Part shown: one piece after another, positions 1-10,042 of the stretch
Layout: each line of letters opens with the position of its first letter
Numbering within the stretch: the stretch's first letter is position 1
Origin: Reyranella aquatilis
GTDB lineage: Bacteria; Pseudomonadota; Alphaproteobacteria; Reyranellales; Reyranellaceae
Reading direction: 5' to 3'
Length of the DNA stretch: 64,000 bases
Assembly (NCBI RefSeq): GCF_020880995.1
Contig: NZ_JAJISD010000016.1
Span: 43,206 to 107,205 of the forward strand
Notes under the pieces: model-generated
Database searches by the model: none
Seen by the model: the letters and a program-made list of their open reading frames with translations, nothing else
What the model was told of the DNA's origin: nothing
Position numbers and translations under genes: made by a program

Positions 1-48
1 CGGCTGACCCGGCAGCTCATCGCCCGCTGCGACGGGCCGGGTGTTTAG
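1..48 (+). CDS. C-terminal end of an upstream gene (partial)
   Basis: Reading frame 1 from the window edge is open for 15 codons (RLTRQLIARCDGPGV) and stops at TAG 46-48, nine bases before the stop of the convergent ABC-F gene. The spacing fits the tail of a plus-strand gene. The piece is too short to identify, and it could be a chance open stretch in GC-rich DNA. Confidence 0.3.
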   Translation, partial: RLTRQLIARCDGPGV

Positions 49-56
49 GTCGACGG

Positions 57-1643
57 TCAGTTTCTCCCGGTCAGTTCGATGCGCCGCGTGATGCCGATGG
101 CCGCGAGGAAACTCTCGTCGTGGCTCACGACCAGCAGCGCGCCGTCATAGGCCCGCAGGCCCGCTTCCACGGCTTCGATCGCATCGACGTCGAGATGGTT
201 GGTCGGCTCGTCGAGGATCAGCAGTTCGGGCGGCCGCGGTCCGCCCAGGACGCAGGCGAGGCCGGCACGCAGCATCTGGCCGCCGCTCAGCGTTGCGACC
301 GTCTGCAGCGCGGCATCGGCCCGGAACATGAAGCGCGCCAGCGCGGCACGGCAGGCGTTCTCGTCGCTGCCGGGATTGAGCTTCAGGAAATTGTCGCGGA
401 TCGACAGGCGGGGATCGAGCAGGCTCACCTGCTGGTCGAGCAGTGCGAAGGCGCGCGTCCTGCGCACCTCGCCCGAGCGTGGCGCGAGCGTGCCGGCGAT
501 CAGCGCCAGCACCGTCGTCTTGCCGGAGCCGTTGGGACCCGTGAGGGCCACGCGCTCGGGTCCCGTCATGACGAAGGCCAGGCCGTCGATGAGGGCGCGC
601 CCGGGTTCGTAGCCGGCGCTCACCGTCTCGACGCGCAGAACTGTCCGGCCCTCCGGCAGGTTCGTCGACGGCAGGGTGACGGAAAGCGGCTGCAGGATCT
701 CGATGCGCCGCCGCGCTGCCGTCGCGTCTTCGGCGGCCTGGGCGCGGCGCCGCTCGGCCAGGCGCATCTGGTCGCCCGACGTGTTCTCCGCGCGGCTCTT
801 GCGGGCGCCCGCCAGGATGCGCGGCATGTCGCCCTTGGCGCGCTGGCGCTGGCCGCCGCCATCCTTGCGCGCCTTGCGCTCGGCCGTGGCCTGCGCCGTC
901 CGTTCGATCTCGCCCATGCGCTTCTCGGCGTCGGCGAGATCGTGCCGCGCCGCCGCGAGGTCGAGCGCCCTGCGCGTGCGATAGTGGCTCCAGTTGCCGC
1001 CGTAGCGTGTCGCCCCCAACGAGGTGAGTTCGACGATGGCGTCCATCGTCTCCAGCAATTCACGGTCGTGGCTGACCACGATCGCTCCGGAGCGCCATGC
1101 GGCCAGCAGGTCGATCACCGCGGCGCGGCCCTCGCGATCGAGATGGTTGGTCGGCTCGTCGAGCAGGATGAAGTCGGGTTCGGCGAGGATCAGGGCGGCG
1201 AGGGCCGCGCGTGTGCGTTGTCCGCCCGAGAGCGTCGAAAGCAGGGCCGCCGGCGCCGCGTCGAGGCCGACGCGGCCCAATGCCGAGGCGAGGCGCGCCT
1301 CCAGCGTCCAGTCGGCCCCCGCCAGTTCCTCGGCGGTGGCGCAGCCGTCGTCTGCCCGGCGCAGCAGGGCCAGCGCGCCGGCCACGCCCATCAGGTCCGC
1401 GAGCGTTTCGTCCGGCGCGACCTGCACCGTCTGGCGCAGCAGGCCGACGGTGCCGTTCACCGACAGCGATCCCCTCTGGGGAGGAAGAATGCCGGCGATC
1501 ATCCGCAGCAGCGTGGTCTTGCCCACGCCGTTGCGGCCGACCAGGCCGGTCCGGCCCGCGTCGAAGCTCAGATCGATGTCGGAGAAGAGGGGACGGCCGT
1601 CAGGCGTGGAGGCGGCGAGGCCGGAAAGCGTGATCGAAGGCAT
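57..1643 (-). CDS. ABC-F family ATP-binding protein (Uup/EttA type)
   Basis: Cytosolic protein of 528 residues with two fused ABC ATPase domains and no membrane segment, the hallmark of the ABC-F class, whose members act on ribosomes (translation factors or ribosome protection). The first domain has Walker A GRNGVGKTT, signature LSGGQRTRAALA and Walker B LLDEPTNHLD. The second has GPNGSGKTT, LSGGQMLRAGLA and ILDEPTNHLD. Between them lies an Arg/Ala-rich, probably coiled linker of about 90 residues. The ATG at 1643 is chosen over an in-frame TTG at 1667: it begins the conserved MPSITLSGL strand and has AGGGA upstream. The exact role (EttA, Uup or antibiotic resistance) cannot be told from sequence alone. 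It is transcribed away from the next minus-strand gene, with nothing recognised between 1644 and 1869. Confidence 0.9.
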   Translation of the reverse strand: MPSITLSGLAASTPDGRPLFSDIDLSFDAGRTGLVGRNGVGKTTLLRMIAGILPPQRGSLSVNGTVGLLRQTVQVAPDETLADLMGVAGALALLRRADDGCATAEELAGADWTLEARLASALGRVGLDAAPAALLSTLSGGQRTRAALAALILAEPDFILLDEPTNHLDREGRAAVIDLLAAWRSGAIVVSHDRELLETMDAIVELTSLGATRYGGNWSHYRTRRALDLAAARHDLADAEKRMGEIERTAQATAERKARKDGGGQRQRAKGDMPRILAGARKSRAENTSGDQMRLAERRRAQAAEDATAARRRIEILQPLSVTLPSTNLPEGRTVLRVETVSAGYEPGRALIDGLAFVMTGPERVALTGPNGSGKTTVLALIAGTLAPRSGEVRRTRAFALLDQQVSLLDPRLSIRDNFLKLNPGSDENACRAALARFMFRADAALQTVATLSGGQMLRAGLACVLGGPRPPELLILDEPTNHLDVDAIEAVEAGLRAYDGALLVVSHDESFLAAIGITRRIELTGRN

Positions 1644-1869
1644 GGACGTGGATTTCCCTGAGGGCAAGGCGGGCGGGCGTTGCGGTCAGGTGGAGATCCA
1701 TTGCGGTGCAGGTCCATGTTCGATGGCGGAGGGCGGTAGATAGGCGCGGAGTTTGGCACGATCAAGGCTGGTGGCGCTTGTCCTCCGCCCTTGATCGCCG
1801 TGTGCCGCAGCGCTGGACGGGGGCGGGGCTTTGCGCCCGCCTCGCCCCCGGTACGCCCGCTGGAAGACG

Positions 1870-2220
1870 TTACTTCGTCGTGGCGTCCCAGCGGCAGCCG
1901 CGGTTCTTCTCCGTCACGACAAGGGTGCGGGGAGACGTGGCCGAATTCGCCACGACGTCGAGCCGTACGCCGGAGAGGGTGAAGACGGTCGTATAGACGC
2001 CCGGGGCCGTCTGCTTCAGCGTCTCGCTGATGCCGCCCGCCAGCTTCAGCAGGGCCGTGTCGCCGTTGAGCGTAACCGAGTGGACGCGCGACAGCTGGGC
2101 GTCGAGGCCGCGGCAGCCGGCTATGTTGGCATCGGACGCGGCCATGCGGAACTCGATGGGCGCACCCTGGGCGTGCGCGAACGAGGCTGTCATGCCGACG
2201 AGCGACGCGGCGGTGATCAC
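1870..2220 (-). CDS. Small exported protein of unknown function
   Basis: From a GTG at 2220 the frame gives 116 residues beginning with a short hydrophobic leader ending SFAHA-QG, a good signal peptidase I site. The mature part has a few polar strands and two cysteines (AGCRGL near the start and NRGCRW near the end) that could form a disulfide in the periplasm. The frame stays open to an ATG at 2316, but that extension (cysteine- and proline-rich, no leader) looks non-coding. The start is therefore uncertain: the GTG leaves a rather short positively charged n-region. I do not recognise the family, and neighbours give no clue. Confidence 0.6.
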   Translation of the reverse strand: MITAASLVGMTASFAHAQGAPIEFRMAASDANIAGCRGLDAQLSRVHSVTLNGDTALLKLAGGISETLKQTAPGVYTTVFTLSGVRLDVVANSATSPRTLVVTEKNRGCRWDATTK

Positions 2221-2386
2221 TGATTTAATGGGGACGCGCTCCGGTCCGACGGGCTGATGAGGCAGGAGCGCCTCCGCGGACACCGCACCCATCGGACAAT
2301 ATTCAATGCACGGCAACCGCTCTCACGATGCGGCATTCGCATGGATGCCGCCAGGAAGGTGCTGCCGCACGGCCGGCGAAGCGCAA

Positions 2387-3505
2387 TCAGCCCTTGAGGC
2401 GCTGTCCGCCGATGCGATGGTCCTTCAGGATCTCGGGCCGGAAGACGACGCCGTGGCCGGGCCGCTCGGGCGGCGACATGGTGCCGTCCTTGGCGGGCAG
2501 CACCGGCTCGATCCAGAGATCGTCGTTCCAGTCCATGTATTCGAGGTAGCTGGCGTTGGGGATCGAGGCCAGCACGTGGACCATCTGCTCGTGGAACAGG
2601 TGCGGGGCGATGCGGATGCCGTGCGGTTCGGCCATCGAGGCGATCTTGCGCAGTTCCGAATAACCGCCGCGCATCGGGTCGGGCTGCAGGATGGGCGTGC
2701 CCGGATGCTCGAAGAAGGGACGCAGGTCGTTGCGCATGAAGTGGCTCTCGCCGCCGACCACGCGCGTCTTCAATGCTGCGGCGATGCGGCGGTAGCCCGC
2801 GAAGTCCTCAGCCACCACCGGCTCCTCCAGCCAGTAGGGATCGAACTCGTCGATGCGATGGCCAGCCTGGATCGCGGTATCGGCGTCCCAGCCCATGTTG
2901 ACGTCGATCATGATCTCGATGCCGTCACCCATCGCCTCGCGCATGGCCTTCACGTTCTGGACGTCCTCGCGCCACGGCCGGATGTGCGCCACCTGCATCT
3001 TGATCGCCTTGAGGCCCTGCGCGGTGAATTCCTGGGCACGCCTGATCATGCCGTCGCGCCCCAGCCCGCGGAAGCAGCCCGAGCCGTAGGCGGGAATGGA
3101 GGTGCGCGCCGCGCCCCACAGGCGGAACAGCGGCAGGCTCGCGCGCTTGCCCACGATGTCCCACAGCGCCATGTCGACGGCGCTCTGCGCGAACAGGGTG
3201 ACGCCCATGCGGCCCAGCCAGAAGTTGTTCTTGTAGAGCGTCTGCCAGATGCCCTCGATCTCGGTTGCGTCGCGGCCGATCACATAGGGTGCAATCAGCT
3301 CCTTCATGCAGGCGTCGAGCGTATGGAGGCCGCCGTGCAGCGGCATCAGGTAGCTCATGCCTACGAGGCCGCCCTGAGTCTCGATCTCCAGCACGAAGAT
3401 CTCGCGCGGCCCCGGCGCCAGGATCCCCGCCGCCGGCGGCGACGACCGCCACGGCACCTGCAGGAGCGTGGTGCGAAGCTCGACGATGGTGGTCGGAGTG
3501 GTCAT
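2387..3505 (-). CDS. Mandelate racemase/muconate lactonizing enzyme family protein (enolase superfamily)
   Basis: A 372-residue member of the enolase superfamily, which abstracts a proton alpha to a carboxylate with Mg2+ help (racemases, sugar-acid dehydratases, cycloisomerases). The capping domain occupies about residues 1-130 and the TIM barrel follows. Visible barrel motifs are the KMQ strand (AIKMQV, general base Lys), the Mg ligands in MIDVNMGWD, WLEEPV and VGGESH, and the His base in IAPHLFHEQ, which places it in the mandelate racemase-like subgroup. The substrate is not predictable. It is divergent from cimA with only 43 bases between start codons, so the two promoters must overlap. 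A link to acid-sugar or hydroxy-acid catabolism is inference. Confidence 0.88.
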   Translation of the reverse strand: MTTPTTIVELRTTLLQVPWRSSPPAAGILAPGPREIFVLEIETQGGLVGMSYLMPLHGGLHTLDACMKELIAPYVIGRDATEIEGIWQTLYKNNFWLGRMGVTLFAQSAVDMALWDIVGKRASLPLFRLWGAARTSIPAYGSGCFRGLGRDGMIRRAQEFTAQGLKAIKMQVAHIRPWREDVQNVKAMREAMGDGIEIMIDVNMGWDADTAIQAGHRIDEFDPYWLEEPVVAEDFAGYRRIAAALKTRVVGGESHFMRNDLRPFFEHPGTPILQPDPMRGGYSELRKIASMAEPHGIRIAPHLFHEQMVHVLASIPNASYLEYMDWNDDLWIEPVLPAKDGTMSPPERPGHGVVFRPEILKDHRIGGQRLKG

Positions 3506-3548
3506 AAGCGTATCTCCCGAGGTTTCCCGACACTATGATGCGCGCGCC

Positions 3549-5162
3549 ATGAGCCAGTCCAACCGAGTCTATCTCTTCGACACCACCCTGCGAGACGGGG
3601 CCCAGACGCAGGGCGTCGATTTCACCGTGGCCGACAAGGCTGCGATCGCGCGCGAGCTCGACCGGCTGGGCATCGACTATATTGAAGGCGGCTGGCCGGG
3701 GGCGAACCCGACCGACGACCGGTTCTTCGCCGATCCGCCTGAATTCCAGAACGCCAAGTTCGTGGCCTTCGGCATGACGCGGCGCGCCGGCCGAAGTGCG
3801 GCCAACGATCCCGGTCTCGCCTCCATCCTGCAGACCAAGGCGCGCAACGTCTGCATGGTCGGCAAGACCTGGGACTTCCATGTCGACGTGGCGCTGGAAG
3901 TCGACCGCGACGAATATCTCGAAATGATCACCGACTCGCTCGCCTATGCGAAGACGCGCATGGACGAGACGATGTTCGACGCCGAGCATTTCTTCGACGG
4001 CTACAAGGCCAATCCCGACTATGCGATGGCCTGCCTCGCCGCCGCGGAGAAGGCGGGCGCCCGCTGGCTGGTGCTGTGCGACACCAACGGCGGCACGCTG
4101 CCGCACGAGGTCGAGCGCATCGTGGGCGAAGTGGTCAAGAAGATCCCGGGCGACCGGATCGGCATCCATACGCACAACGACACCGAGAACGCCGTGGCCA
4201 ATACGCTGGCCGCGGTGCGCGCCGGCGCGCGCCAGGTCCAGGGCACGATCAACGGGCTGGGCGAGCGCTGCGGCAACGCCAACATGATCGCGCTGATCCC
4301 CAACCTCGTGCTGAAGATGGGCTTCGACACCGGGCTGAAGGATGGCGCGATGCAGCGGCTCACGCACCTGTCGCGCCTGCTCGACGACCGGCTGAACATG
4401 CCGACCAACCGCAGCGCCGCCTATGTCGGCACGCGTGCCTTCGCACACAAGGGCGGCCTGCACGTCTCGGCCGTCGAGAAGGATCCCAAGACCTACGAGC
4501 ATGTCGATCCGGAGGTCGTCGGCAACCAGCGCATCATCGTCGTCAGCGACCAGGCCGGCCGCTCAAACATCATGGCGCGCTTCCGCCAGATCGGCCTCGA
4601 GGTCGATCCGAAGAATCCCGGCGTCGCGCGTTTGCTGGAGATCGTGAAGGAGCGCGAGTCGGAGGGCTATGCCTACGACGGCGCCGACGCGAGCTTCGAG
4701 CTGCTGGCGCGGCACCAGCTGCAAACCGTGCCGGACTATTTCTCGCTGCAGAGCTTCCGCGTGCTGGCGGAGCGGCGCGTCAATGCCAGGGGCCAGACGG
4801 TGGCGTTGTCGGAGGCGACGGTGAAGCTGGACGTCGCGGGCCGGCGCGCCATGGAAGTGGGCGAGGGCAACGGCCCCGTGAACGCGCTCGATGCTGCGCT
4901 GCGAAAGGCGCTCGTGCCGGTCTATCCCGAGCTGGAGGACATGCGGCTGGTCGACTTCAAGGTCCGCATCCTCGATTCGGCGGGCGGAACGGCGGCGACC
5001 ACGCGCGTCATGATCGAGAGCGCCGATGCCAAAGGGCGCCGCTGGAGCACGATCGGCGTCTCGCCCAACATCGTCGACGCCTCCTACAACGCGCTCTACG
5101 ACGCCATCACCTACAAGCTGTTCCGCGACGGTGCGACGCCGGCGGAGAAGGTCGTCGCGTAG
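3549..5162 (+). CDS. cimA: (R)-citramalate synthase
   Basis: Condenses pyruvate and acetyl-CoA to (R)-citramalate, the first step of the threonine-independent route to 2-oxobutanoate and isoleucine. The 537 residues fit the family. An HMGL-like TIM barrel opens with the DTTLRDGAQTQG motif and has the metal-binding HTHNDT strand and the GLGERCGNANM loop. A LeuA-type allosteric dimer domain fills roughly residues 390-530, where isoleucine feedback is expected. The ATG at 3549 is used; an upstream in-frame extension overlaps the divergent gene and reads as non-coding. The N-terminal GAQTQGVDF wording fits CimA of the 530-residue class better than isopropylmalate synthase LeuA. No other isoleucine gene is nearby. 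Confidence 0.9.
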   Translation: MSQSNRVYLFDTTLRDGAQTQGVDFTVADKAAIARELDRLGIDYIEGGWPGANPTDDRFFADPPEFQNAKFVAFGMTRRAGRSAANDPGLASILQTKARNVCMVGKTWDFHVDVALEVDRDEYLEMITDSLAYAKTRMDETMFDAEHFFDGYKANPDYAMACLAAAEKAGARWLVLCDTNGGTLPHEVERIVGEVVKKIPGDRIGIHTHNDTENAVANTLAAVRAGARQVQGTINGLGERCGNANMIALIPNLVLKMGFDTGLKDGAMQRLTHLSRLLDDRLNMPTNRSAAYVGTRAFAHKGGLHVSAVEKDPKTYEHVDPEVVGNQRIIVVSDQAGRSNIMARFRQIGLEVDPKNPGVARLLEIVKERESEGYAYDGADASFELLARHQLQTVPDYFSLQSFRVLAERRVNARGQTVALSEATVKLDVAGRRAMEVGEGNGPVNALDAALRKALVPVYPELEDMRLVDFKVRILDSAGGTAATTRVMIESADAKGRRWSTIGVSPNIVDASYNALYDAITYKLFRDGATPAEKVVA

Positions 5163-5183
5163 CAGCCATGCTGCGACGGCCGG

Positions 5184-5212
5184 TTGACCTAGACTAGGTC
5201 GGGGCAGACCAT
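5184..5212 (+). promoter_or_regulatory. Promoter with overlapping perfect palindrome upstream of the efflux pair
   Basis: GACCTAG-A-CTAGGTC at 5186-5200 is a perfect 15-base palindrome. It overlaps a TTGACC -35-like box (5184-5189); a weak -10 lies near 5207-5212. A repressor bound here would block transcription of the EmrA/EmrB-like genes starting at 5220. The cognate regulator is not in the window; TetR or MarR type is a guess. Confidence 0.5.
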
Positions 5213-5219
5213 ACGACGC

Positions 5220-6365
5220 GTGCGAGACGGAGAACATCTGGACACCCGGAATCCGCCCATCGCGACGGCCGAGACACGGCGTCCGAGGTTGGGAGGTCGC
5301 GTCCTTGCGCGCGCCTTCATGTGGGCCCTGCCGGCCCTCGTGCTCGCCGCCACCCTTTTCATCTGGCTGTCCGCGGGCGGCACGGTCACGACCGACAATG
5401 CCTATGTGAAGGGCGATCGCGCCCAGATCGCGACCCAGCTTTCGGGCCTCATCGTGGAGGTGCCGGTGCAGGAGAACGAGAAGGTCTCTCGCGGCCAGCT
5501 GCTGTTCCGGCTCGACGACCAGTCCTATCGCCACGCGCTGACCCGGATCGAGGCGGAGACCGAGACGGTGCGCGCCGAGATTCGCGGCCTTCGCGCCCAG
5601 TGGCGCACCAAGCGCGAGGAGATCAAGGCCGCCCTCAGCCAGCAGACCTACGCCCAGGCGGAGTTCGACCGCCAGGCCGAGCTGGCCGAGAAGAAGGTCG
5701 CCTCGACCGCCAAGCTGGAAGAGGCGCGCATGGGCCTCGAGGTGGCGCGCCAGCGCATCTCGGCCGCACAGGAAGACCTGCAACGCATCGAAGCGGCGCT
5801 GGCGGGCGATCCCAAGATCCGCGCTGACGACCATCCGCGCGTGCGCCAGATGATGGCGATGCGCGAGGAGGCGTTGCTGCAACTGCGCCGCACCACCATC
5901 GAATCGCCGATCGACGGCATCGTGAGCAAGCGCCCCGTTCCGGGCAGCTACGCCACCGCGGGCGTGCCGGTGATGGTGGTGGTGGCCGACACCGATCTCT
6001 GGGTCGAGGCCAACTTCAAGGAGACCGAACTGACGCGCGTGCGGGCCGGCCAGAAGGTGCTGATCCACGTCGACACCTACCCCGAGTCCGAGTGCCACGG
6101 CACCGTGTCCAGCATCTCGCAGTCGACCGGTGCGGAGTTCGCGGTGCTGCCGCCGCAGAATGCCAGCGGCAACTGGGTGAAGGTGGTGCAGCGCATTCCC
6201 GTGCGCCTCACCGTCGCCTGCCGCGAAGGCGATCCGCCGCTGCGGGTCGGCATGAGCACCACCGTCGAGGTCGAGACGGGTCACACGCGCTCGCTCGCCA
6301 GCCTTTGGGCCGGATGGTCGAAGTCGCTTGGGCTCTCCAGCGCCTCGGCGACACCCAAGCCCTAG
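5220..6365 (+). CDS. HlyD/EmrA-family membrane fusion protein of an efflux pump
   Basis: Periplasmic adaptor of 381 residues that would link the inner-membrane transporter encoded directly downstream to an outer-membrane channel. One N-terminal transmembrane helix (about residues 34-55) is followed by the EmrA hallmark TDNAYVKGDRAQIATQ, a barrel-sandwich lipoyl half (VQENEKVSRGQLLFRLD), a long coiled-coil hairpin (about 110-210), the second lipoyl half (IESPIDGIV) and a beta-barrel domain. It starts at GTG 5220; no better start is seen. The stop is five bases before the transporter ATG, so the genes are co-transcribed. The substrate is probably a drug or other toxic hydrophobic compound, by family analogy only. 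Confidence 0.88.
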   Translation: MRDGEHLDTRNPPIATAETRRPRLGGRVLARAFMWALPALVLAATLFIWLSAGGTVTTDNAYVKGDRAQIATQLSGLIVEVPVQENEKVSRGQLLFRLDDQSYRHALTRIEAETETVRAEIRGLRAQWRTKREEIKAALSQQTYAQAEFDRQAELAEKKVASTAKLEEARMGLEVARQRISAAQEDLQRIEAALAGDPKIRADDHPRVRQMMAMREEALLQLRRTTIESPIDGIVSKRPVPGSYATAGVPVMVVVADTDLWVEANFKETELTRVRAGQKVLIHVDTYPESECHGTVSSISQSTGAEFAVLPPQNASGNWVKVVQRIPVRLTVACREGDPPLRVGMSTTVEVETGHTRSLASLWAGWSKSLGLSSASATPKP

Positions 6366-6370
6366 CGACC

Positions 6371-7879
<1,509 letters not shown>

Positions 7880-7896
7880 GCACGCTATACGGCGGC

Positions 7897-8661
7897 ATGG
7901 GACGCGCATCGAAGGGCCGGGACGTCGCCGCCGCAACGCCGGTGGTCATCCTCGTGCGCCCGCAGCTCGGAGAGAATATCGGCATGGCCGCGCGGGCCAT
8001 GCTGAATTGCGGCCTGTCGACCTTGCGCCTCGTGGCGCCTCGTGACGGCTGGCCCAACGAGAAGGCGCAGCGCGCCGCCTCGGGAGCCGACATCGTGCTG
8101 GAGAAGGCCGAGGTGTTCGACAGTGTGGGCGAGGCGGTGGCCGATCTCGAGCGGGTGATCGCCACGACGGCGCGCAACCGCGAGCTGGCGCAGCGCATCG
8201 TGACGCCGCGCCAGGCCGCCGCCGACATGCGCGGCTGGATCGGGCAGGGCGAGCGGGTCGGAATCCTGTTCGGGCCCGAGCGGACCGGCCTCGAGAACGA
8301 CGACATGGTGCACGCCGACACCGCGCTCAACATCCCGCTCAATCCGCAGTTCTCTTCGCTGAACATGGCGCAGGCGGTGCTGCTGGTGGCCTATGAATGG
8401 ATCACGGCCGGCGACGCGACGCCGCCGTCGCGCATGGCCGACCACGCGACGCGTCCCGCGACCAAGGAAGAACTGCAGAGCCTGTTCGACCACCTGGAGC
8501 GTGCGCTCGACCAGTCGGGCTTCCTGCGCAACAAGGAGATGCGCCCCTCCATGGTTCTCAATCTCCGCGCCCTGCTGCAGCGCGCCGAGATGACCGAGCA
8601 GGAGGCCCGCACCTTCCACGGCGTCATCAAGTTCCTGTCCAAGAGCAAGCACGAGGAATAG
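7897..8661 (+). CDS. SpoU-family tRNA/rRNA 2'-O-methyltransferase, TrmJ-like
   Basis: A 254-residue SAM-dependent methyltransferase of the SPOUT class. It has the RPQLGENIGMAARAM N-terminal motif 1, the ILFGPERTGLENDD motif 2 and the NPQFSSLNMAQAVLLVAYE motif 3 that forms the knotted SAM site. This order and the C-terminal helical extension match TrmJ, which makes Cm32/Um32 in tRNA. It starts at ATG 7897, 17 bases after the transporter, and its stop is two bases before the OsmC gene, so the pair is probably one transcript. The exact target nucleotide is inferred from family resemblance. Confidence 0.87.
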   Translation: MGRASKGRDVAAATPVVILVRPQLGENIGMAARAMLNCGLSTLRLVAPRDGWPNEKAQRAASGADIVLEKAEVFDSVGEAVADLERVIATTARNRELAQRIVTPRQAAADMRGWIGQGERVGILFGPERTGLENDDMVHADTALNIPLNPQFSSLNMAQAVLLVAYEWITAGDATPPSRMADHATRPATKEELQSLFDHLERALDQSGFLRNKEMRPSMVLNLRALLQRAEMTEQEARTFHGVIKFLSKSKHEE

Positions 8662-8663
8662 CC

Positions 8664-9086
8664 ATGTCCACGACCGCCAAGATTTCCTGGGTCGACGGCG
8701 CCCTGCTGGTCGCCGAAGGCGGCAGCGGCCACACGATCACCATGGACGGCGCGGCCGACATCGGCGGCCGCAACCTGGCCTCGCGGCCGATGGAGGTCCT
8801 GCTGATGGGCATGGGCGGCTGCACCGCCATCGACGTCGTCTCGATGCTGAAGAAGCAGCGCCAGGACATCGAGGGGGTGGAGGTCTCGCTGGTCGCCGAG
8901 CGGGCCGACGACCATCCCAAGGTCTACACCTCGGTGAAGCTGGTCTACACGGTGCGTGGCCGGAAGCTGAACAAGGCGCTGGTCGAGCGCGCGGTCAGCC
9001 TGTCGGACGAAAAGTACTGCTCGGCCACCGCGATGGTGAAGAAAACCGCCGCCGTGACCCACGAAATCGTGCTGGTAGAGATCTAA
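8664..9086 (+). CDS. OsmC family protein
   Basis: A 140-residue OsmC-fold protein. The family includes thiol-dependent peroxidases and uncharacterised YhfA-like members. The central helix carries MGMGGCTAIDVVSMLKKQ with the first conserved cysteine, and the second, peroxidatic-type cysteine lies in DEKYCSATAM near the C-terminus. The spacing of the two cysteines matches the YhfA subgroup. It begins two bases after the methyltransferase stop. Detoxification of organic peroxides is plausible but not shown; many YhfA-like proteins have no known substrate. Confidence 0.88.
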   Translation: MSTTAKISWVDGALLVAEGGSGHTITMDGAADIGGRNLASRPMEVLLMGMGGCTAIDVVSMLKKQRQDIEGVEVSLVAERADDHPKVYTSVKLVYTVRGRKLNKALVERAVSLSDEKYCSATAMVKKTAAVTHEIVLVEI

Positions 9087-9115
9087 GTCGTTGATTTTAC
9101 TGCCGGAACGGGCGC

Positions 9116-9143
9116 TTGACTGGCCCGCATCCGCCAGTATGTT
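9116..9143 (+). promoter_or_regulatory. Sigma-70-type promoter of rpsD
   Basis: TTGACT at 9116-9121 and TATGTT at 9138-9143 are separated by 16 bases, the best promoter-like pair ahead of rpsD. Transcription from here would give a leader of about 125 bases before the GTG at 9275. The leader is long enough to fold and contains several GC-rich dyads (for example GCGGACCCGCGAAGCGGGACGC split around 9236-9256), so S4 autoregulation there is possible. Confidence 0.65.
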
Positions 9144-9274
9144 CCGCGCTTCTTCCGGAGAACGTGGTGGAGGGCCGTTCGGGCTCGCCTCCCGCCCCGA
9201 CAAACGTCGGACCCAGGCCTATCCGGACAACAGCGCGGACCCGCGAAGCGGGACGCACAACGATGGAGTGACGC

Positions 9275-9889
9275 GTGAGCAAGCGCGCAAATTCGAAGTA
9301 CAAGATCGACCGCCGCCTCAGGGTCAACCTGTGGGGCCGTCCCAAGAGCCCGCTCAACAAGCGTGAATACGGTCCCGGCCAGCACGGCCAGGGTCGCACC
9401 AAGCCGACCGACTACCGCCTGCAGCTCATGGCGAAGCAGCGCCTGAAGGGCTACTACGGCTCGGTCAGCGAACGTCAGCTCCGCCGCTATTACACCGAAG
9501 CCGTGCGCCGCAAGGGCGACACCGGCGAAAACCTGGTCGAGCTCCTCGAGCGCCGGCTGGACGCGGTGATCTACCGCATGAAGTTCGCCATCACCGTCTT
9601 CGCCTCGCGCCAGCTGGTCAGCCACGGCCACGTGAAGGTCAACGGCCGCCGCGTGAACATCGCTTCGTACCTTGTGAAGGACAACGACGTGATCGAGCTC
9701 ACGTCCAAGGCCAAGGAGATGGAGCGCGTCCTCGAGGCCACGCAGAGCGCCGAGCGCGACGTGCCGGAATACGTCACGGTCGACCACAAGGAGATGAAGG
9801 GCACCTACGTGCGCGGGCCGAAGCTCGCCGACGTGCCGTACCCCGTCCAGATGGAACCGTCGCTGGTCGTCGAATACTACAGCCGCTGA
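9275..9889 (+). CDS. rpsD: 30S ribosomal protein S4
   Basis: Primary 16S rRNA-binding protein that nucleates assembly of the 30S body; 204 residues, normal length. It begins SKRANSKYKIDRRLRVNLWG and contains the S4 RNA-binding domain (LDAVIYRMKFA ... HGHVKVNGRRVNIASYLV). The start is GTG at 9275 with GGAG at 9264-9267. As often in Alphaproteobacteria it stands alone rather than in the alpha operon: it has its own promoter upstream and a strong terminator directly after the stop. Confidence 0.98.
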   Translation: MSKRANSKYKIDRRLRVNLWGRPKSPLNKREYGPGQHGQGRTKPTDYRLQLMAKQRLKGYYGSVSERQLRRYYTEAVRRKGDTGENLVELLERRLDAVIYRMKFAITVFASRQLVSHGHVKVNGRRVNIASYLVKDNDVIELTSKAKEMERVLEATQSAERDVPEYVTVDHKEMKGTYVRGPKLADVPYPVQMEPSLVVEYYSR

Positions 9890-9913
9890 TCCGGCCGACA
9901 TCCCGATAGAGAC

Positions 9914-9946
9914 GAAAAACCCGCCCTCATGTGGCGGGTTTTTTGC
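9914..9946 (+). terminator. Rho-independent terminator of rpsD
   Basis: The stem ACCCGCC (9919-9925) pairs with GGCGGGT (9933-9939) around a 7-base loop and is followed by TTTTTT. An A-run precedes it, so it could work in both directions. It lies about 25 bases after the rpsD stop. Confidence 0.93.
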
Positions 9947-9997
9947 ATTAAAATTCCCTGTGATCGTGGTTCTTTGAGTCTATCGCCCGAGGGCCGG

Positions 9998-10011
9998 AGG
10001 ATTATAATCCT
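9998..10011. promoter_or_regulatory. 14-base perfect palindrome containing a TATAAT box, ahead of the RND operon
   Basis: AGGATTATAATCCT is a perfect palindrome whose centre is a consensus TATAAT (10003-10008). It lies 32 bases before the adaptor ATG at 10043. If TATAAT is the -10 element, a bound regulator would cover it. The matching -35 (around 9980) is poor, which suggests an activated or otherwise controlled promoter. Confidence 0.5.
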
Positions 10012-10042
10012 ACCGGGGCTTGGGGACTTGGGAGTCTAGGCA

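Noticed and set aside
2306..3538. Plus-strand open frame of 410 codons
   Set aside because: Antisense to the enolase-superfamily gene, whose catalytic motifs are intact.
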